64,000 nucleotides of DNA from positions 61,371 to 125,370 of the forward strand of contig MHBE01000011.1 of NCBI GenBank assembly GCA_001803205.1. Direction: 5' to 3'. The position numbers and the translations under genes are program-made. Below the pieces are notes generated by a model, which saw only the letters and a list, made by a program, of their open reading frames with translations, did not search any database and was not told the DNA's origin. This DNA comes from Lentisphaerae bacterium GWF2_38_69. Its GTDB lineage: Bacteria > Verrucomicrobiota > Lentisphaeria > Victivallales > GWF2-38-69. This document shows, in pieces, positions 1 through 8,549 of the stretch (position 1 is its first letter; the number at the start of each line of letters is the position of its first letter).

Positions 1-145
1 ATTTCCCGCATCCATTCCTTCCGACAAGTCCGATTTTTTCGCCTTCATGCACAGTAAGCGAGGAATTTTTCAAAACAATTTGGGTTCCAAAGGTTACCGA
101 AATGTTTTCTGCACTGAAAATGACTGGTGCAATTTCTTGAGACAT
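1..145 (-). CDS. ABC-F family ATPase, N-terminal fragment cut by the window edge
   Basis: Read on the minus strand, the first 48 codons begin MSQEIAPVIFSAENISVTFG and reach the Walker A motif GRNGCGK before the sequence ends. An 'SAENISVTFG...L...GEKIGLVGRNG' opening is typical of soluble duplicated ABC ATPases of the ABC-F group (Uup/EttA/YdiF), which act on the ribosome rather than in transport. The second ATPase domain and the ABC-F linker lie outside, so the subfamily cannot be named. The ATG at 145 is the first possible start in frame. Confidence 0.75.
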   Translation of the reverse strand, partial: MSQEIAPVIFSAENISVTFGTQIVLKNSSLTVHEGEKIGLVGRNGCGK

Positions 146-452
146 AACTAAAGTTTTTTAGATTTTAAATTTATGATTGGTGGAGATTTCTGTCAGTTTT
201 GCCTATCCTTTTTCGTATTGAGTAATAATGCTTTTTTTAGAGGCATAATCAATATTTCTTTAAAATGACGGTTTAAGCTCCATTTTTTTTGTACCAATAG
301 AATAAATCTTAATTCAGGATAAAGAAATGAAATTTAGAGAGATTGATGAGAAGAATATGTTTTCCGTATATTTTCCATAATCAATCTTGAGTAAGAAGGT
401 TCGCTTCATATAATTTTATTTATAGTTAAATATCTTAAGAAGGAAGATTAAC
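146..452. other. Intergenic stretch of about 300 bases
   Basis: AT-rich stretch between the ABC-F gene, which is read leftwards, and the small lipoprotein gene, which is read rightwards. No convincing reading frame or RNA was recognised in it. The only supported element is the promoter near its right end; the leftward gene's promoter should also lie here but was not resolved. Confidence 0.5.
387..414 (+). promoter_or_regulatory. Sigma-70-type promoter of the small lipoprotein gene
   Basis: TTGAGT and a perfect TATAAT are separated by 16 bases. The element lies 38 bases before the start codon at 453, which has the ribosome-binding sequence AAGGAAG in front of it. Confidence 0.6.
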
Positions 453-710
453 ATGAAAAAAATAATTGCTTTGTTCCTGGTTCTGTTTTTAACTGTTCTT
501 TTATCTTCATGTAATTCTGATGAGAATGAACCCAGACCGTATGATCCGCTTTCGACTGCTGAAATGTCGGGAACATCTGATGCTTCCAACCCCGAAGCAA
601 AATACCTTCTTGAAACAAGTGATTCTGGGATGGTAGGATATGCAAATTTCCAGGATGCTTTGAGTGATACAACATATACAAAGAGCCCCATTCCTCTTAA
701 GAATAAATAG
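453..710 (+). CDS. Small predicted lipoprotein, function unknown
   Basis: 85 residues. A Lys-Lys start, a hydrophobic stretch (about residues 4-17) and the lipobox LLSSC predict cleavage before Cys20 and lipid attachment. The mature part is short, polar and rich in Ser, Asp and Pro, with no domain recognised. The start at 453 is preceded by AAGGAAG at good spacing and by a clear promoter, which supports a real gene despite its size. It stands alone, convergent with the DUF362 gene. Whether it stays in the inner membrane or goes to the outer membrane cannot be decided; residue +2 is Asn. Confidence 0.65.
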   Translation: MKKIIALFLVLFLTVLLSSCNSDENEPRPYDPLSTAEMSGTSDASNPEAKYLLETSDSGMVGYANFQDALSDTTYTKSPIPLKNK

Positions 711-763
711 GCACAAAATTTGATTTTCTATTTTTAAACTAATCTGGAAAGCGTGGATTTAAG

Positions 764-1948
764 TTATTCTGGCGTTCCGTCTTTTATATCGAACTTCCTG
801 GAACCTGTTATAAGGCTTAGTATTTCGCTGCTTACAGGTGGACAACCCTGAATATACGGGCATTTTGATTTGTGAGATGAGGTGCAGTTACCTATGCAGA
901 GTGTATTATCAGGCAGGGTCTTATGCCCCTTGCCTATGGCGATATTGAGTTTTCCGTCCTGGCAATATTCAAGAATAGAAGTGCCATATTGTTTGAGAAA
1001 AAGATAAAGGGAAGATTGGCAGGCGCTGCATGAGTTCTTGTCAAAGACAGTGATATTTGGATATTCCAGAACAAGATCTTTTGGGGGTAGAGCAAATTGA
1101 ATTATATATTTTTCCCAGTCAGAAGGGATAATTTCAGTTCCTTCAAGACCCAGGGTTGTTCTATTAAACTGAGCTCCTAATTTTAGATGTGGAACTTTTT
1201 CAGGGTCAATTCCCATAATGTGACATGCGACGGCATCGGTTTTGAAAGGATTAAAGCCTGCAATAACCATATTCATCGGTTTGGCAGTGCCTGCGCTGGG
1301 CCCCATCCCTTCCATGCAGATGGTTCCATCTATCAGGGCGAAATCCGGTTTAAGTATCGTTGACATATCTGCTATAGCTACATCAATAGGTTTGTCCTCA
1401 AATCCTGCAATTTCAGGAAACATGTGAAGGAGGACTTTGCTTCGAGCCCAGAGGCATCCTTTCATATTTTTAATTGACAGGGTTACTCCAGTGTGCATAT
1501 GGGTTTTTATTACAGGGATTGAAACAATAAAATCGAATTCAGATACCTTTTTACAAAGTTTTATGCTTTTCAAAACCTTTGCATTCGGAATTTCTTTAAT
1601 TATTGGCTTATCCGCATCCATGTCGAAAAGTGGACAGTTTCGCTCTTTTGCGATTTTCGCGATACCTGTAATGTCAAAGGCTTCCATTGTATTTACCCCT
1701 GAGATGGGACTTTCTCCGACAGCGGCTATTACGCCAAATTTACGGAAAAAGTCAATGGCTCCTGCGATTACTTCAGGATGAGTTGTTATGCCTTTTTCAT
1801 ACGAGGCAATACGCCCTGCATTTGGTTTAAGCAGAACTTTTTTTCCTTTTAAAAAGCTGAAGTCAAAATGAGAAAGCACTTCGAGAGTATTCTCATAAGG
1901 CTCTTTCCCCCTAGAAATAACTATTTTATTGATACTGCTTTGAATCAT
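764..1948 (-). CDS. DUF362 family protein with C-terminal cysteine cluster
   Basis: 394 residues. The body matches DUF362 proteins: an early 'VLLKPN' segment, 'THPEVI', 'GESPISG', and 'KTHMHTGVTLSIKNMKGC' around the middle, then 'IADMSTILKPDFALIDGTICMEGMGP'. The biochemical role of DUF362 is not established; members often carry or accompany iron-sulfur domains. The last 100 residues contain CSAC, GNC and CPYIQGC groups that could bind a metal cluster, but they do not form a regular CxxCxxCxxxC ferredoxin motif. No signal peptide is seen. The gene is separated from the downstream GH32 gene by 245 bases, so the two are not clearly an operon. Confidence 0.8.
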   Translation of the reverse strand: MIQSSINKIVISRGKEPYENTLEVLSHFDFSFLKGKKVLLKPNAGRIASYEKGITTHPEVIAGAIDFFRKFGVIAAVGESPISGVNTMEAFDITGIAKIAKERNCPLFDMDADKPIIKEIPNAKVLKSIKLCKKVSEFDFIVSIPVIKTHMHTGVTLSIKNMKGCLWARSKVLLHMFPEIAGFEDKPIDVAIADMSTILKPDFALIDGTICMEGMGPSAGTAKPMNMVIAGFNPFKTDAVACHIMGIDPEKVPHLKLGAQFNRTTLGLEGTEIIPSDWEKYIIQFALPPKDLVLEYPNITVFDKNSCSACQSSLYLFLKQYGTSILEYCQDGKLNIAIGKGHKTLPDNTLCIGNCTSSHKSKCPYIQGCPPVSSEILSLITGSRKFDIKDGTPE

Positions 1949-2193
1949 AATTTACTTGCAAAGGTTTGCCTTCAGCTACACATGACTGAAGAGTAATAGC
2001 AAATGAGTGAAGAAACAGAAATAATAGAATTCGTTTTCTAAATTGTTTTTTATTCTGTGAAAGCATCAGACTGCTCCATAGTAATTATTTCTCTGGCTAA
2101 AAAGAATTTATAAAGGATGTTATTACAAAAACAATAGAGCATCTGCTGTTTTAACGGAGAGACTTCTAAAATGAAATATGCAGATGTTCATGT

Positions 2194-4011
2194 TTATGTA
2201 TTCGGATAATTTGTCCAGCAGCTATCCATTTCATATGCTTGAACTTCGACTGCAACATCGGGGGAACCATAAATAGATATTTTTTCTTCACCAGAATTGC
2301 TGTTACAAGGAAGAGGCGCGGAGAGAACTTCGTAGTCAATAGGCTTACCTTTGTCTGATGCTGTGAAAAATATTTCCATAGATGAACCGTCGAGGAGGAT
2401 GTTTAATGACAAAGAATCACACTCTCCAGGAAGAGCAAAACTAATTATTTTTCCTTCTGAGACAGTTAGAGTTCCTTTATTAAAACACACATCTGTATTA
2501 TTGATTTTTAATCCGAAAGTAGATTCTGAAATATTTTTAGAACTGAATGTTGTTTGTATAGCAAGGTGCAAGTTACTAATGCCTTCTAAATTTTGAGCTT
2601 TATCGGAATCGCTAAATTTGCATGAAATTGATGAGAGCATCTTCCTTTTGAGTGCTCCGACCAAAGCTGGTTCTTGACCCAGAGCCCAGTTTCCTTCAGA
2701 ATCTTTAAAAGCGAAAAGAAATCTTGGAGTGCTTAACATCCCGCACCATGGATATTTATTTTTATCAGGAGACTGACTGCCTATATTAAGCCAGCCGTAA
2801 AGATAGTTCCTTTGTTCATTATCTACATGAATTGGTTGAGTAGCATAGAATACAAAATCAGGATTTATATCGAGATGACGATATATCGGATTGCCGTTTT
2901 TATCCTGGAAGTTATCCAGAGGGGAGAATTGTATTGAATCATTCGTTTTTAAAATGTGCCCAAGAAGGTAGTAGATACTCTTGCCGTAATCTGTTGCAGA
3001 GCCGTCCTGCCCAAAAATAAGAATATATGGAGTTTCATTAACTGTTCCTATGTGGTCAGTAAGTCTATAGACTGTCGAACATTCAAAATCTCCGCCGCAT
3101 GTAACTTTGTCTTTGATTGCTACGGGACCAGAGAAGAAGAAATCTTTGGATAGATTCCAGTTTTTTGTAAGGTCTTTGCCGTCATTCGAGTAAAGCAGAA
3201 TGACTCCTTTTGGAAGATTATTCTGTCCGATTATGCCTCCTGATATGAGCATGTAATAATTTGGGTTATCAGGAAGGTTGAAAACATATGGATCTCTGAA
3301 CGAGATGAGGTTTAATGATTCAGGCTGTGAAATTATAATATCGGGATTTGAATTTTTATCTGAATCTGAAACGGAATATTTTTCCCAGTTAATGAGATAT
3401 GGATCAAGAAGGTTTCCTTTTTCATCAGTTTCGCCTGCATCGACAGCTCTGGCCATGCAAATAGTTTCCTGAAGTTTTTCACCGCTGCCCCAGACGGCTG
3501 AATAGAAAGCTGCGGGAAAGTAGGTAGTTGTTATCTTGCCTGTTTTGTCTTTTTCTTTAAAAGGCAGAATTCTTACGCATCCTGTAAATATACCGTCTTT
3601 GTCTGGCGAATTCAGATTTTGTGATGGAAGAATTGCTGTGGTGGTGAGTTTGCCATCTTTTGAACGGGGATAAAACCATTTATAATCCCATTTCCTGTCT
3701 GGATCGCTGACTATATGAGACCATGACATATTGCCCCACTCATCGCCCCATGGATTTGATTGACAAAAAACATGGAAAGAAGAATTGTAATAGAAAAGAC
3801 CGCATGGATCATTAATCCATCCTGAAGGTGCTGTGAGGTGGTATGTCGGCCTGGTTGGATCATGGAGTGCTTCCTTAGCTCTGCTTTCTACAAACGAATC
3901 GGCGAATTTACGATAGTCATCATATGTTATACCGTATAATGAAGCTATACCTGTGAAAGAAAAAATGAAGACAAATGAGGATTGTATAAAGGATATAGTG
4001 ACTCTTTTCAT
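2194..4011 (-). CDS. Secreted glycoside hydrolase family 32 (invertase/levanase/inulinase type)
   Basis: 605 residues. An N-terminal hydrophobic signal (about residues 5-27) predicts export. GH32 enzymes cleave beta-fructosidic bonds in sucrose, levan or inulin. All three family motifs are visible: WINDPCG at 65-71 with nucleophile Asp68 (the usual motif is WINDPNG), RDP at 239-241 for the transition-state Asp, and EC at 310-311 with acid/base Glu310. The last 150 residues are Ser- and Leu-rich beta-strand sequence, consistent with the C-terminal sandwich. No sugar transporter, fructokinase or regulator lies nearby, so the substrate cannot be inferred from context. Length exceeds simple invertases, as expected for a secreted enzyme with the C-terminal module. 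Confidence 0.88.
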   Translation of the reverse strand: MKRVTISFIQSSFVFIFSFTGIASLYGITYDDYRKFADSFVESRAKEALHDPTRPTYHLTAPSGWINDPCGLFYYNSSFHVFCQSNPWGDEWGNMSWSHIVSDPDRKWDYKWFYPRSKDGKLTTTAILPSQNLNSPDKDGIFTGCVRILPFKEKDKTGKITTTYFPAAFYSAVWGSGEKLQETICMARAVDAGETDEKGNLLDPYLINWEKYSVSDSDKNSNPDIIISQPESLNLISFRDPYVFNLPDNPNYYMLISGGIIGQNNLPKGVILLYSNDGKDLTKNWNLSKDFFFSGPVAIKDKVTCGGDFECSTVYRLTDHIGTVNETPYILIFGQDGSATDYGKSIYYLLGHILKTNDSIQFSPLDNFQDKNGNPIYRHLDINPDFVFYATQPIHVDNEQRNYLYGWLNIGSQSPDKNKYPWCGMLSTPRFLFAFKDSEGNWALGQEPALVGALKRKMLSSISCKFSDSDKAQNLEGISNLHLAIQTTFSSKNISESTFGLKINNTDVCFNKGTLTVSEGKIISFALPGECDSLSLNILLDGSSMEIFFTASDKGKPIDYEVLSAPLPCNSNSGEEKISIYGSPDVAVEVQAYEMDSCWTNYPNT

Positions 4012-4059
4012 AAGAATAGGTAAGAAGTAAGGGCTTCTCGTAAATAAAATATTGGGAAT

Positions 4060-4602
4060 CTATTTGTCTGTTTTAGGAGCTTCAAGCTGTTTTGAAGCCG
4101 AAAGTGCTTTGTCCAGATTGGCGTAATGTGAAGGCCTGATTACTCTCTTGAAGAATGGTATAATTCCTTTTTGTGACCTTTCAAGTTCCATATGAGCCTC
4201 TCTAAGTGTGGCTTCCCAGGTCGGGGCAAAACCGGGAGCTCTTTCGTGCATTAGATGAATAGCTTTGTCGTATGCCTGAAGCATAAGAAGTTCCTCTTTC
4301 TTAGGTTCGTTCTTGAGATATTGAACCATAGACTTGAGGTTTTCATTTTCAGTTTTAAGGGTTTCAATTGTTTTTTTTTGGGTTTGTTTGCTCTCAGCGT
4401 CTACTTCAAGCTGAGTCTGGAGGTGCTGCATGTATTTTGCTTTTTCGGCAGTAATTGTTCTTAATTTGAGATTGGCGTCATTTTTTATGTTATGGATTCT
4501 TATCCAGAACCTGATTGAAGAGTAGAGCCAGATAGCCAGTCCTATGACAAGCCCCCATGCAAAATGACTTGATATGATTTCCATTACATATTTATTGTCC
4601 AT
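4060..4602 (-). CDS. Membrane-anchored coiled-coil protein, function unknown
   Basis: 180 residues. One transmembrane segment (about 14-30, FAWGLVIGLAIWLYSSI) is followed by a long charged helix (about 40-105) rich in Lys, Glu, Gln and Leu that looks like a coiled coil. A more globular tail contains 'HERAPGFAPTWEATLREAHMELE'. No family was recognised with certainty. It sits 48 bases downstream of the GH32 start on the same strand, so it is upstream in transcription and could share a transcript with GH32. The intergenic region to serA holds divergent promoters. Confidence 0.6.
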   Translation of the reverse strand: MDNKYVMEIISSHFAWGLVIGLAIWLYSSIRFWIRIHNIKNDANLKLRTITAEKAKYMQHLQTQLEVDAESKQTQKKTIETLKTENENLKSMVQYLKNEPKKEELLMLQAYDKAIHLMHERAPGFAPTWEATLREAHMELERSQKGIIPFFKRVIRPSHYANLDKALSASKQLEAPKTDK

Positions 4603-4798
4603 TGATTTACTCCTTTAAGAATTTTTAATATGAAATTTAATTGCATTATATCCTACATTGCCAGTGTCTAAAACTCCCAATTAAGCTAAAATTAATTTTT
4701 ATCTTATTAAATATTGATAAAAAGTGGTTTTAGACGATTTTTAGGTTTAATTTTTATGGAAAATTAACAATTTCTTAACATTAAAGGTTCTCTGTTAT

Positions 4799-6025
4799 AT
4801 GAAAATACTTATTGCCGATGATTTTCAAAAAAAATATATAGAAGTTCTTCAAGCTCAGGGACACGAGGTTTCATTTAATCCTGATCTGACAGCGGAGACT
4901 CTTCCTTCCGCTATAAAAGATAATGACTGCCTGATCGTTAGGGGGACAAAGGTTACAGAGCAGACTATTGAATCATCCGAAAAACTCTCACTTATAATCA
5001 GAGCCGGTTCAGGAATCAGTACAATAGATTTGGATGCAGCGGCTAAAAAAGCTGTATTTGTTACTAATACTCCTGCAAGAAATTCCATAGCAATAGCAGA
5101 ACTTGCATTTGGACTCATGATTTCGCTTGATAGAAAAATTCCTGAAAATGTAATAGATCTGAGAAATTCAAAATGGAATATGAAAAAGTACTCGGAAGCC
5201 CAGGGCTTATACGAAAAAACTGTTGGTATAGTGGGTATGGGCGAAATAGGGATTGAATTTGCCGATAGGGCAAAAGCTTTTGGCATGAATGTAATAGCTT
5301 TCGATCCCATCGCTCTTATGAACAGACCTGTCGCAATTTCAACCAGGCTTGAGAGAAAAATATTTACTTTCTGCAATACACTTGAAGAGATTGCTGAACT
5401 GTCAGATGTAATCACTTTTCATCTTCCGTCCAATCCTCATACAAAGAACATGGTAAATAGAGATTTTCTTAAACATGTTAAGAAAAATGCTATTATTATT
5501 AATACTTCCAGGGGAGATATAGTGGATGATGATGCTCTTATTGAGGCTATTAATTCTAAGAACTTAAGAGTTGGACTTGACACTTTTAACGGTGAACCTG
5601 CCAAAGGGGATGGAAAATTTGAATCTGCTTTATCAAAACATCATAATGTTTACGGAACTCATCATATTGGCGCTTCAACAGAACAAGCGCAGAATGCAAT
5701 CGCTGCTGAAGTAATAGAAATAATCACTCAATATGAATTAGGGATTGTCAAATATCCTGTTAATATTGAGATGAAACCCATTACAAGGCATATATTAATT
5801 GCCAGGATTTATGATAAAGTAGGAGTCTTTGCTTCCATCCTTAATCTGCTTAAGGAACAAAGCATTAGCGTGCAGCAGATGGACAGTAAAGTCTTTAATG
5901 GCGAAATCACTCAACAGATAGTTTTGTATCTGAGCAAGAGACCGGACAATGCCTGTATTGATGCTTTATCGAAACTATCTGATGTAATACAAATATCAGT
6001 AAAAAGTATAATTTCCGAGAAATAA
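4799..6025 (+). CDS. serA: D-3-phosphoglycerate dehydrogenase
   Basis: 408 residues. It oxidises 3-phosphoglycerate to 3-phosphohydroxypyruvate with NAD, the first step of serine synthesis. The N-terminal substrate domain is followed by the Rossmann motif GIVGMGEIG (about 142-150), then 'INTSRGDIVDDDAL' and the 'HHIGAST' segment with the catalytic His. The last 80 residues ('HILIARIYDKVGVFASIL...') form a C-terminal ACT domain, the usual site of serine feedback. Some residues are added in the cofactor domain after 'VIAFDP' (about 170-190). The start at 4799 has only a weak AAAGG in front. serC begins 36 bases after the stop, so the two form an operon. Confidence 0.93.
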   Translation: MKILIADDFQKKYIEVLQAQGHEVSFNPDLTAETLPSAIKDNDCLIVRGTKVTEQTIESSEKLSLIIRAGSGISTIDLDAAAKKAVFVTNTPARNSIAIAELAFGLMISLDRKIPENVIDLRNSKWNMKKYSEAQGLYEKTVGIVGMGEIGIEFADRAKAFGMNVIAFDPIALMNRPVAISTRLERKIFTFCNTLEEIAELSDVITFHLPSNPHTKNMVNRDFLKHVKKNAIIINTSRGDIVDDDALIEAINSKNLRVGLDTFNGEPAKGDGKFESALSKHHNVYGTHHIGASTEQAQNAIAAEVIEIITQYELGIVKYPVNIEMKPITRHILIARIYDKVGVFASILNLLKEQSISVQQMDSKVFNGEITQQIVLYLSKRPDNACIDALSKLSDVIQISVKSIISEK

Positions 6026-6061
6026 TCTCATAAACAATAATTTAATAAGGGGGGAAACAGT

Positions 6062-7150
6062 ATGACAAAAAGAGCTTATAATTTCGGAGCAGGCCCTTGC
6101 ACGCTTCCACTTCCGTGTCTGGAAGAAGCACAGAGCGAATTTTTAAACTACATGAATAGCGGCATGTCCGTAGTAGAAATGAGCCACAGAAGCAAAGAGT
6201 ATGATAAAACCCATTCGGAGACAATGGATCTTGCCAAAGAAGTTTTTGGGGTTCCAGATGATTTTGAGGCAATATTTGTCCAGGGCGGCGCTACCTTGCA
6301 GTTCGCTATGATTCCTATGAATCTTCTAACTTCAGGAAAGAAAGCAGCTTATATCTGCTGTGGAGAATGGAGTGGTAAAGCTTTCAAGGAAGCTAAAATT
6401 TTCGGTGAGGCTTATCCCGCATGGGACGGAAAGGAAATCAAGTATAGCAGAATGCCGAATAGTTCAGAGATTATAATTAAGGAAGAAACTGCCTATTTGC
6501 ACATGACCTCCAATGAAACAATAGGAGGGATAAGAAATATTGAATGGCCTGAAGTAAATATCCCAGTTGTGGCTGATATGTCCTCTGATTTTATGAGCAG
6601 ACCTATACCATGGGAAAAATTCGACATGGTTTACGGGGGAGTGCAGAAAAATCTTGGCCCTTCTGGAATGGCTCTCTGTTTCGTCAGGAAGAGCATGCTT
6701 GATAATTGCAGAAAAGACATTGCCACATATTTAAGATACGATATCCATGTAAATAATAAGTCCCTCTATAATACTCCTCCTGTTTTTTCTATTTATATAA
6801 TGGGCAAGGTACTCAAATGGATGAAAGCTCAGGGAGGACTTAAGGATATCGAAGCTAATGCTACCAGAAAAGCTAATTTAATTTACGGCGTGCTGGATAA
6901 TAGTGGCGGCTACTACAGGTCTCATGTAGAGAAACCTTGGAGATCCATCATGAATGTAGTATTCAGGCTTCCGACAGAAGCTCTAGAGGAAAAATTCCTG
7001 AAAGAAGCAAAGACCGCAAACTTTGTAGGTCTGAAGGGACACAAGAGCGTAGGCGGCTGCAGAGCCAGCTGCTATAATGCTGTTACCGATGAAGCGGTTT
7101 ATTCGCTAAGGGACTTCATGGAAAAATTCCAAAAGGAAAATCCTGCTTAA
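6062..7150 (+). CDS. serC: Phosphoserine aminotransferase
   Basis: 362 residues, the standard length. It converts 3-phosphohydroxypyruvate and glutamate to phosphoserine and 2-oxoglutarate using PLP. The N-terminal 'NFGAGPCTLP' and the PLP lysine, Lys196 in 'GGVQKNLGPSG', are diagnostic, as is 'GLKGHKSVGGCRAS' near the C-terminus. The ribosome-binding site AAGGGGGG lies just ahead of the start. It follows serA directly; serB, the phosphatase, is not in the window. Confidence 0.96.
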   Translation: MTKRAYNFGAGPCTLPLPCLEEAQSEFLNYMNSGMSVVEMSHRSKEYDKTHSETMDLAKEVFGVPDDFEAIFVQGGATLQFAMIPMNLLTSGKKAAYICCGEWSGKAFKEAKIFGEAYPAWDGKEIKYSRMPNSSEIIIKEETAYLHMTSNETIGGIRNIEWPEVNIPVVADMSSDFMSRPIPWEKFDMVYGGVQKNLGPSGMALCFVRKSMLDNCRKDIATYLRYDIHVNNKSLYNTPPVFSIYIMGKVLKWMKAQGGLKDIEANATRKANLIYGVLDNSGGYYRSHVEKPWRSIMNVVFRLPTEALEEKFLKEAKTANFVGLKGHKSVGGCRASCYNAVTDEAVYSLRDFMEKFQKENPA

Positions 7151-7161
7151 TAATCCAGTTG

Positions 7162-7191
7162 ATGGCAGCTCCAGGCTGCCATTAATTTTTT
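7162..7191 (+). terminator. Terminator-like hairpin after serC
   Basis: Perfect 8-base stem ATGGCAGC/GCTGCCAT with a 5-base loop, followed by TAATTTTTT. It lies between serC and the DUF1015 gene and may lower readthrough rather than end transcription fully. Confidence 0.65.
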
Positions 7192-7211
7192 AACTTAAGG
7201 GAGATAGTATT

Positions 7212-8459
7212 ATGGCAACAGTTGCACCATTCAAGGGGTTTATTCCGAAGGCTGATATGGCAGAAAAGGTAGCTGCTCTTCCATACGATGTGATGTCAAC
7301 AAAAGAAGCAAAGGAAATGGCTAAAGGCAACCCTCATTCTTTTCTTCATGTGGAGAAGTCTGAAATTGTTTTCCCAGACGATTTTGATGGCCACAGCGAA
7401 CCTGTTTACCAGAAAGCTTCTGAAAATCTTGAGAAGATGATTGCTGACGGAGTTTTTATCCAGTCAGCAGAACCCTGTTTTTATATTTACAAGCAGGTAA
7501 TGGGAAAGGTTGCCCAGACAGGACTTGTGGCTGGTTATTCGGTAGAAGAATATGACAAACAGATTGTTAAAAAACATGAGCTCACTAGAAAAGACAAAGA
7601 AGACGACAGAGTAAACAATGTAGATAAATGCAATGCCAACACCGGATTGGTATTCCTTACCTATCCTCACCAGAAGCAGATTGATGAACTGGTAGCTAAG
7701 ATTACTTCCCGAAAACCCTACATTGACTATGTAGCAGTTGACAAAATAGTTCATACGCTCTGGATAGTAGAGGACAAGTCCGAAATCGAAAAGTTTGTCA
7801 AACTTTTTGAAGGACTTAAATATTTATACATTGCCGATGGGCATCATAGATCTGCTGCTGCTTCCAGAGTATGCGCAATGAGAAAAGCCAGGAATCAAAA
7901 TCACTCAGGGAAAGAAGGCTATAATTTCTGCCTGGCTGTAATATTTCCTGATAATCAGCTTAACTGTATGGATTACAACAGGGTTCTCAAGGATATGAAC
8001 GGCCTTACTCCTGAAACTCTACTTGCGAAATTAAGAGAGAAATTCATCGTTAATGAGATAAAAGTAAAAGATGCAAATGATGCCAAACCACAGAAAAGAA
8101 GAGAAATGGCAATGTATCTTGACAATAAGTGGTATAAAATGTGCATCAAAGATGAATTCGTTTCAAAGGATCCTGTTAAATCTTTGGATGTATCCATCCT
8201 TCAGGACAATGTCCTTGCGCCCTTTTTCGATATCAAAGACCCGAGGACAGACAAGAGAATCGACTTTGTCGGCGGGATAAGAGGAATGGATGGACTTGTA
8301 AAGAGATGCCATGAGGACTGTAAAGTTGCTTTTGCTCTATTTGCGACAGGAATTGATCAGCTTATGGCTATTGCCGATGCTGGTGAAATCATGCCTCCAA
8401 AATCAACTTGGTTTGAGCCGAAACTCAGATCTGGTATGATTGTAAAAAGCCTAGACTAA
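7212..8459 (+). CDS. DUF1015 family protein next to serine genes
   Basis: 415 residues covering the whole DUF1015 family. Recognisable pieces are 'ALPYDVMSTKEAKE' near the N-terminus, 'HELTRKDKEDDRV' (about 120-133), 'YIADGHHRSAAA' (about 207-218) and the C-terminal 'MPPKSTWFEPKLRSGM'. The His- and Asp-rich GHHR motif suggests a phosphotransfer or hydrolase site. Its regular position beside serA and serC in several anaerobic phyla points to serine metabolism; a serine kinase activity has been attributed to some relatives of this superfamily, but that is not proven for this sequence. It lies 61 bases after serC, behind a hairpin. Confidence 0.88.
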   Translation: MATVAPFKGFIPKADMAEKVAALPYDVMSTKEAKEMAKGNPHSFLHVEKSEIVFPDDFDGHSEPVYQKASENLEKMIADGVFIQSAEPCFYIYKQVMGKVAQTGLVAGYSVEEYDKQIVKKHELTRKDKEDDRVNNVDKCNANTGLVFLTYPHQKQIDELVAKITSRKPYIDYVAVDKIVHTLWIVEDKSEIEKFVKLFEGLKYLYIADGHHRSAAASRVCAMRKARNQNHSGKEGYNFCLAVIFPDNQLNCMDYNRVLKDMNGLTPETLLAKLREKFIVNEIKVKDANDAKPQKRREMAMYLDNKWYKMCIKDEFVSKDPVKSLDVSILQDNVLAPFFDIKDPRTDKRIDFVGGIRGMDGLVKRCHEDCKVAFALFATGIDQLMAIADAGEIMPPKSTWFEPKLRSGMIVKSLD

Positions 8460-8475
8460 AGCTTAATTCTTTAGG

Positions 8476-8505
8476 CCGGAGTTTAAAATGAATTCCGGTT
8501 TTTTT
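8476..8505 (+). terminator. Rho-independent terminator of the ser/DUF1015 unit
   Basis: Stem CCGGAGTT/AATTCCGG (one G-T pair), 7-base loop, followed by a run of seven T. It closes the serA-serC-DUF1015 unit before the nucleotidase gene. Confidence 0.8.
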
Positions 8506-8549
8506 CTTAACTCCAGAAAACAATTTAAAATACCTTACTAATACTCTAT

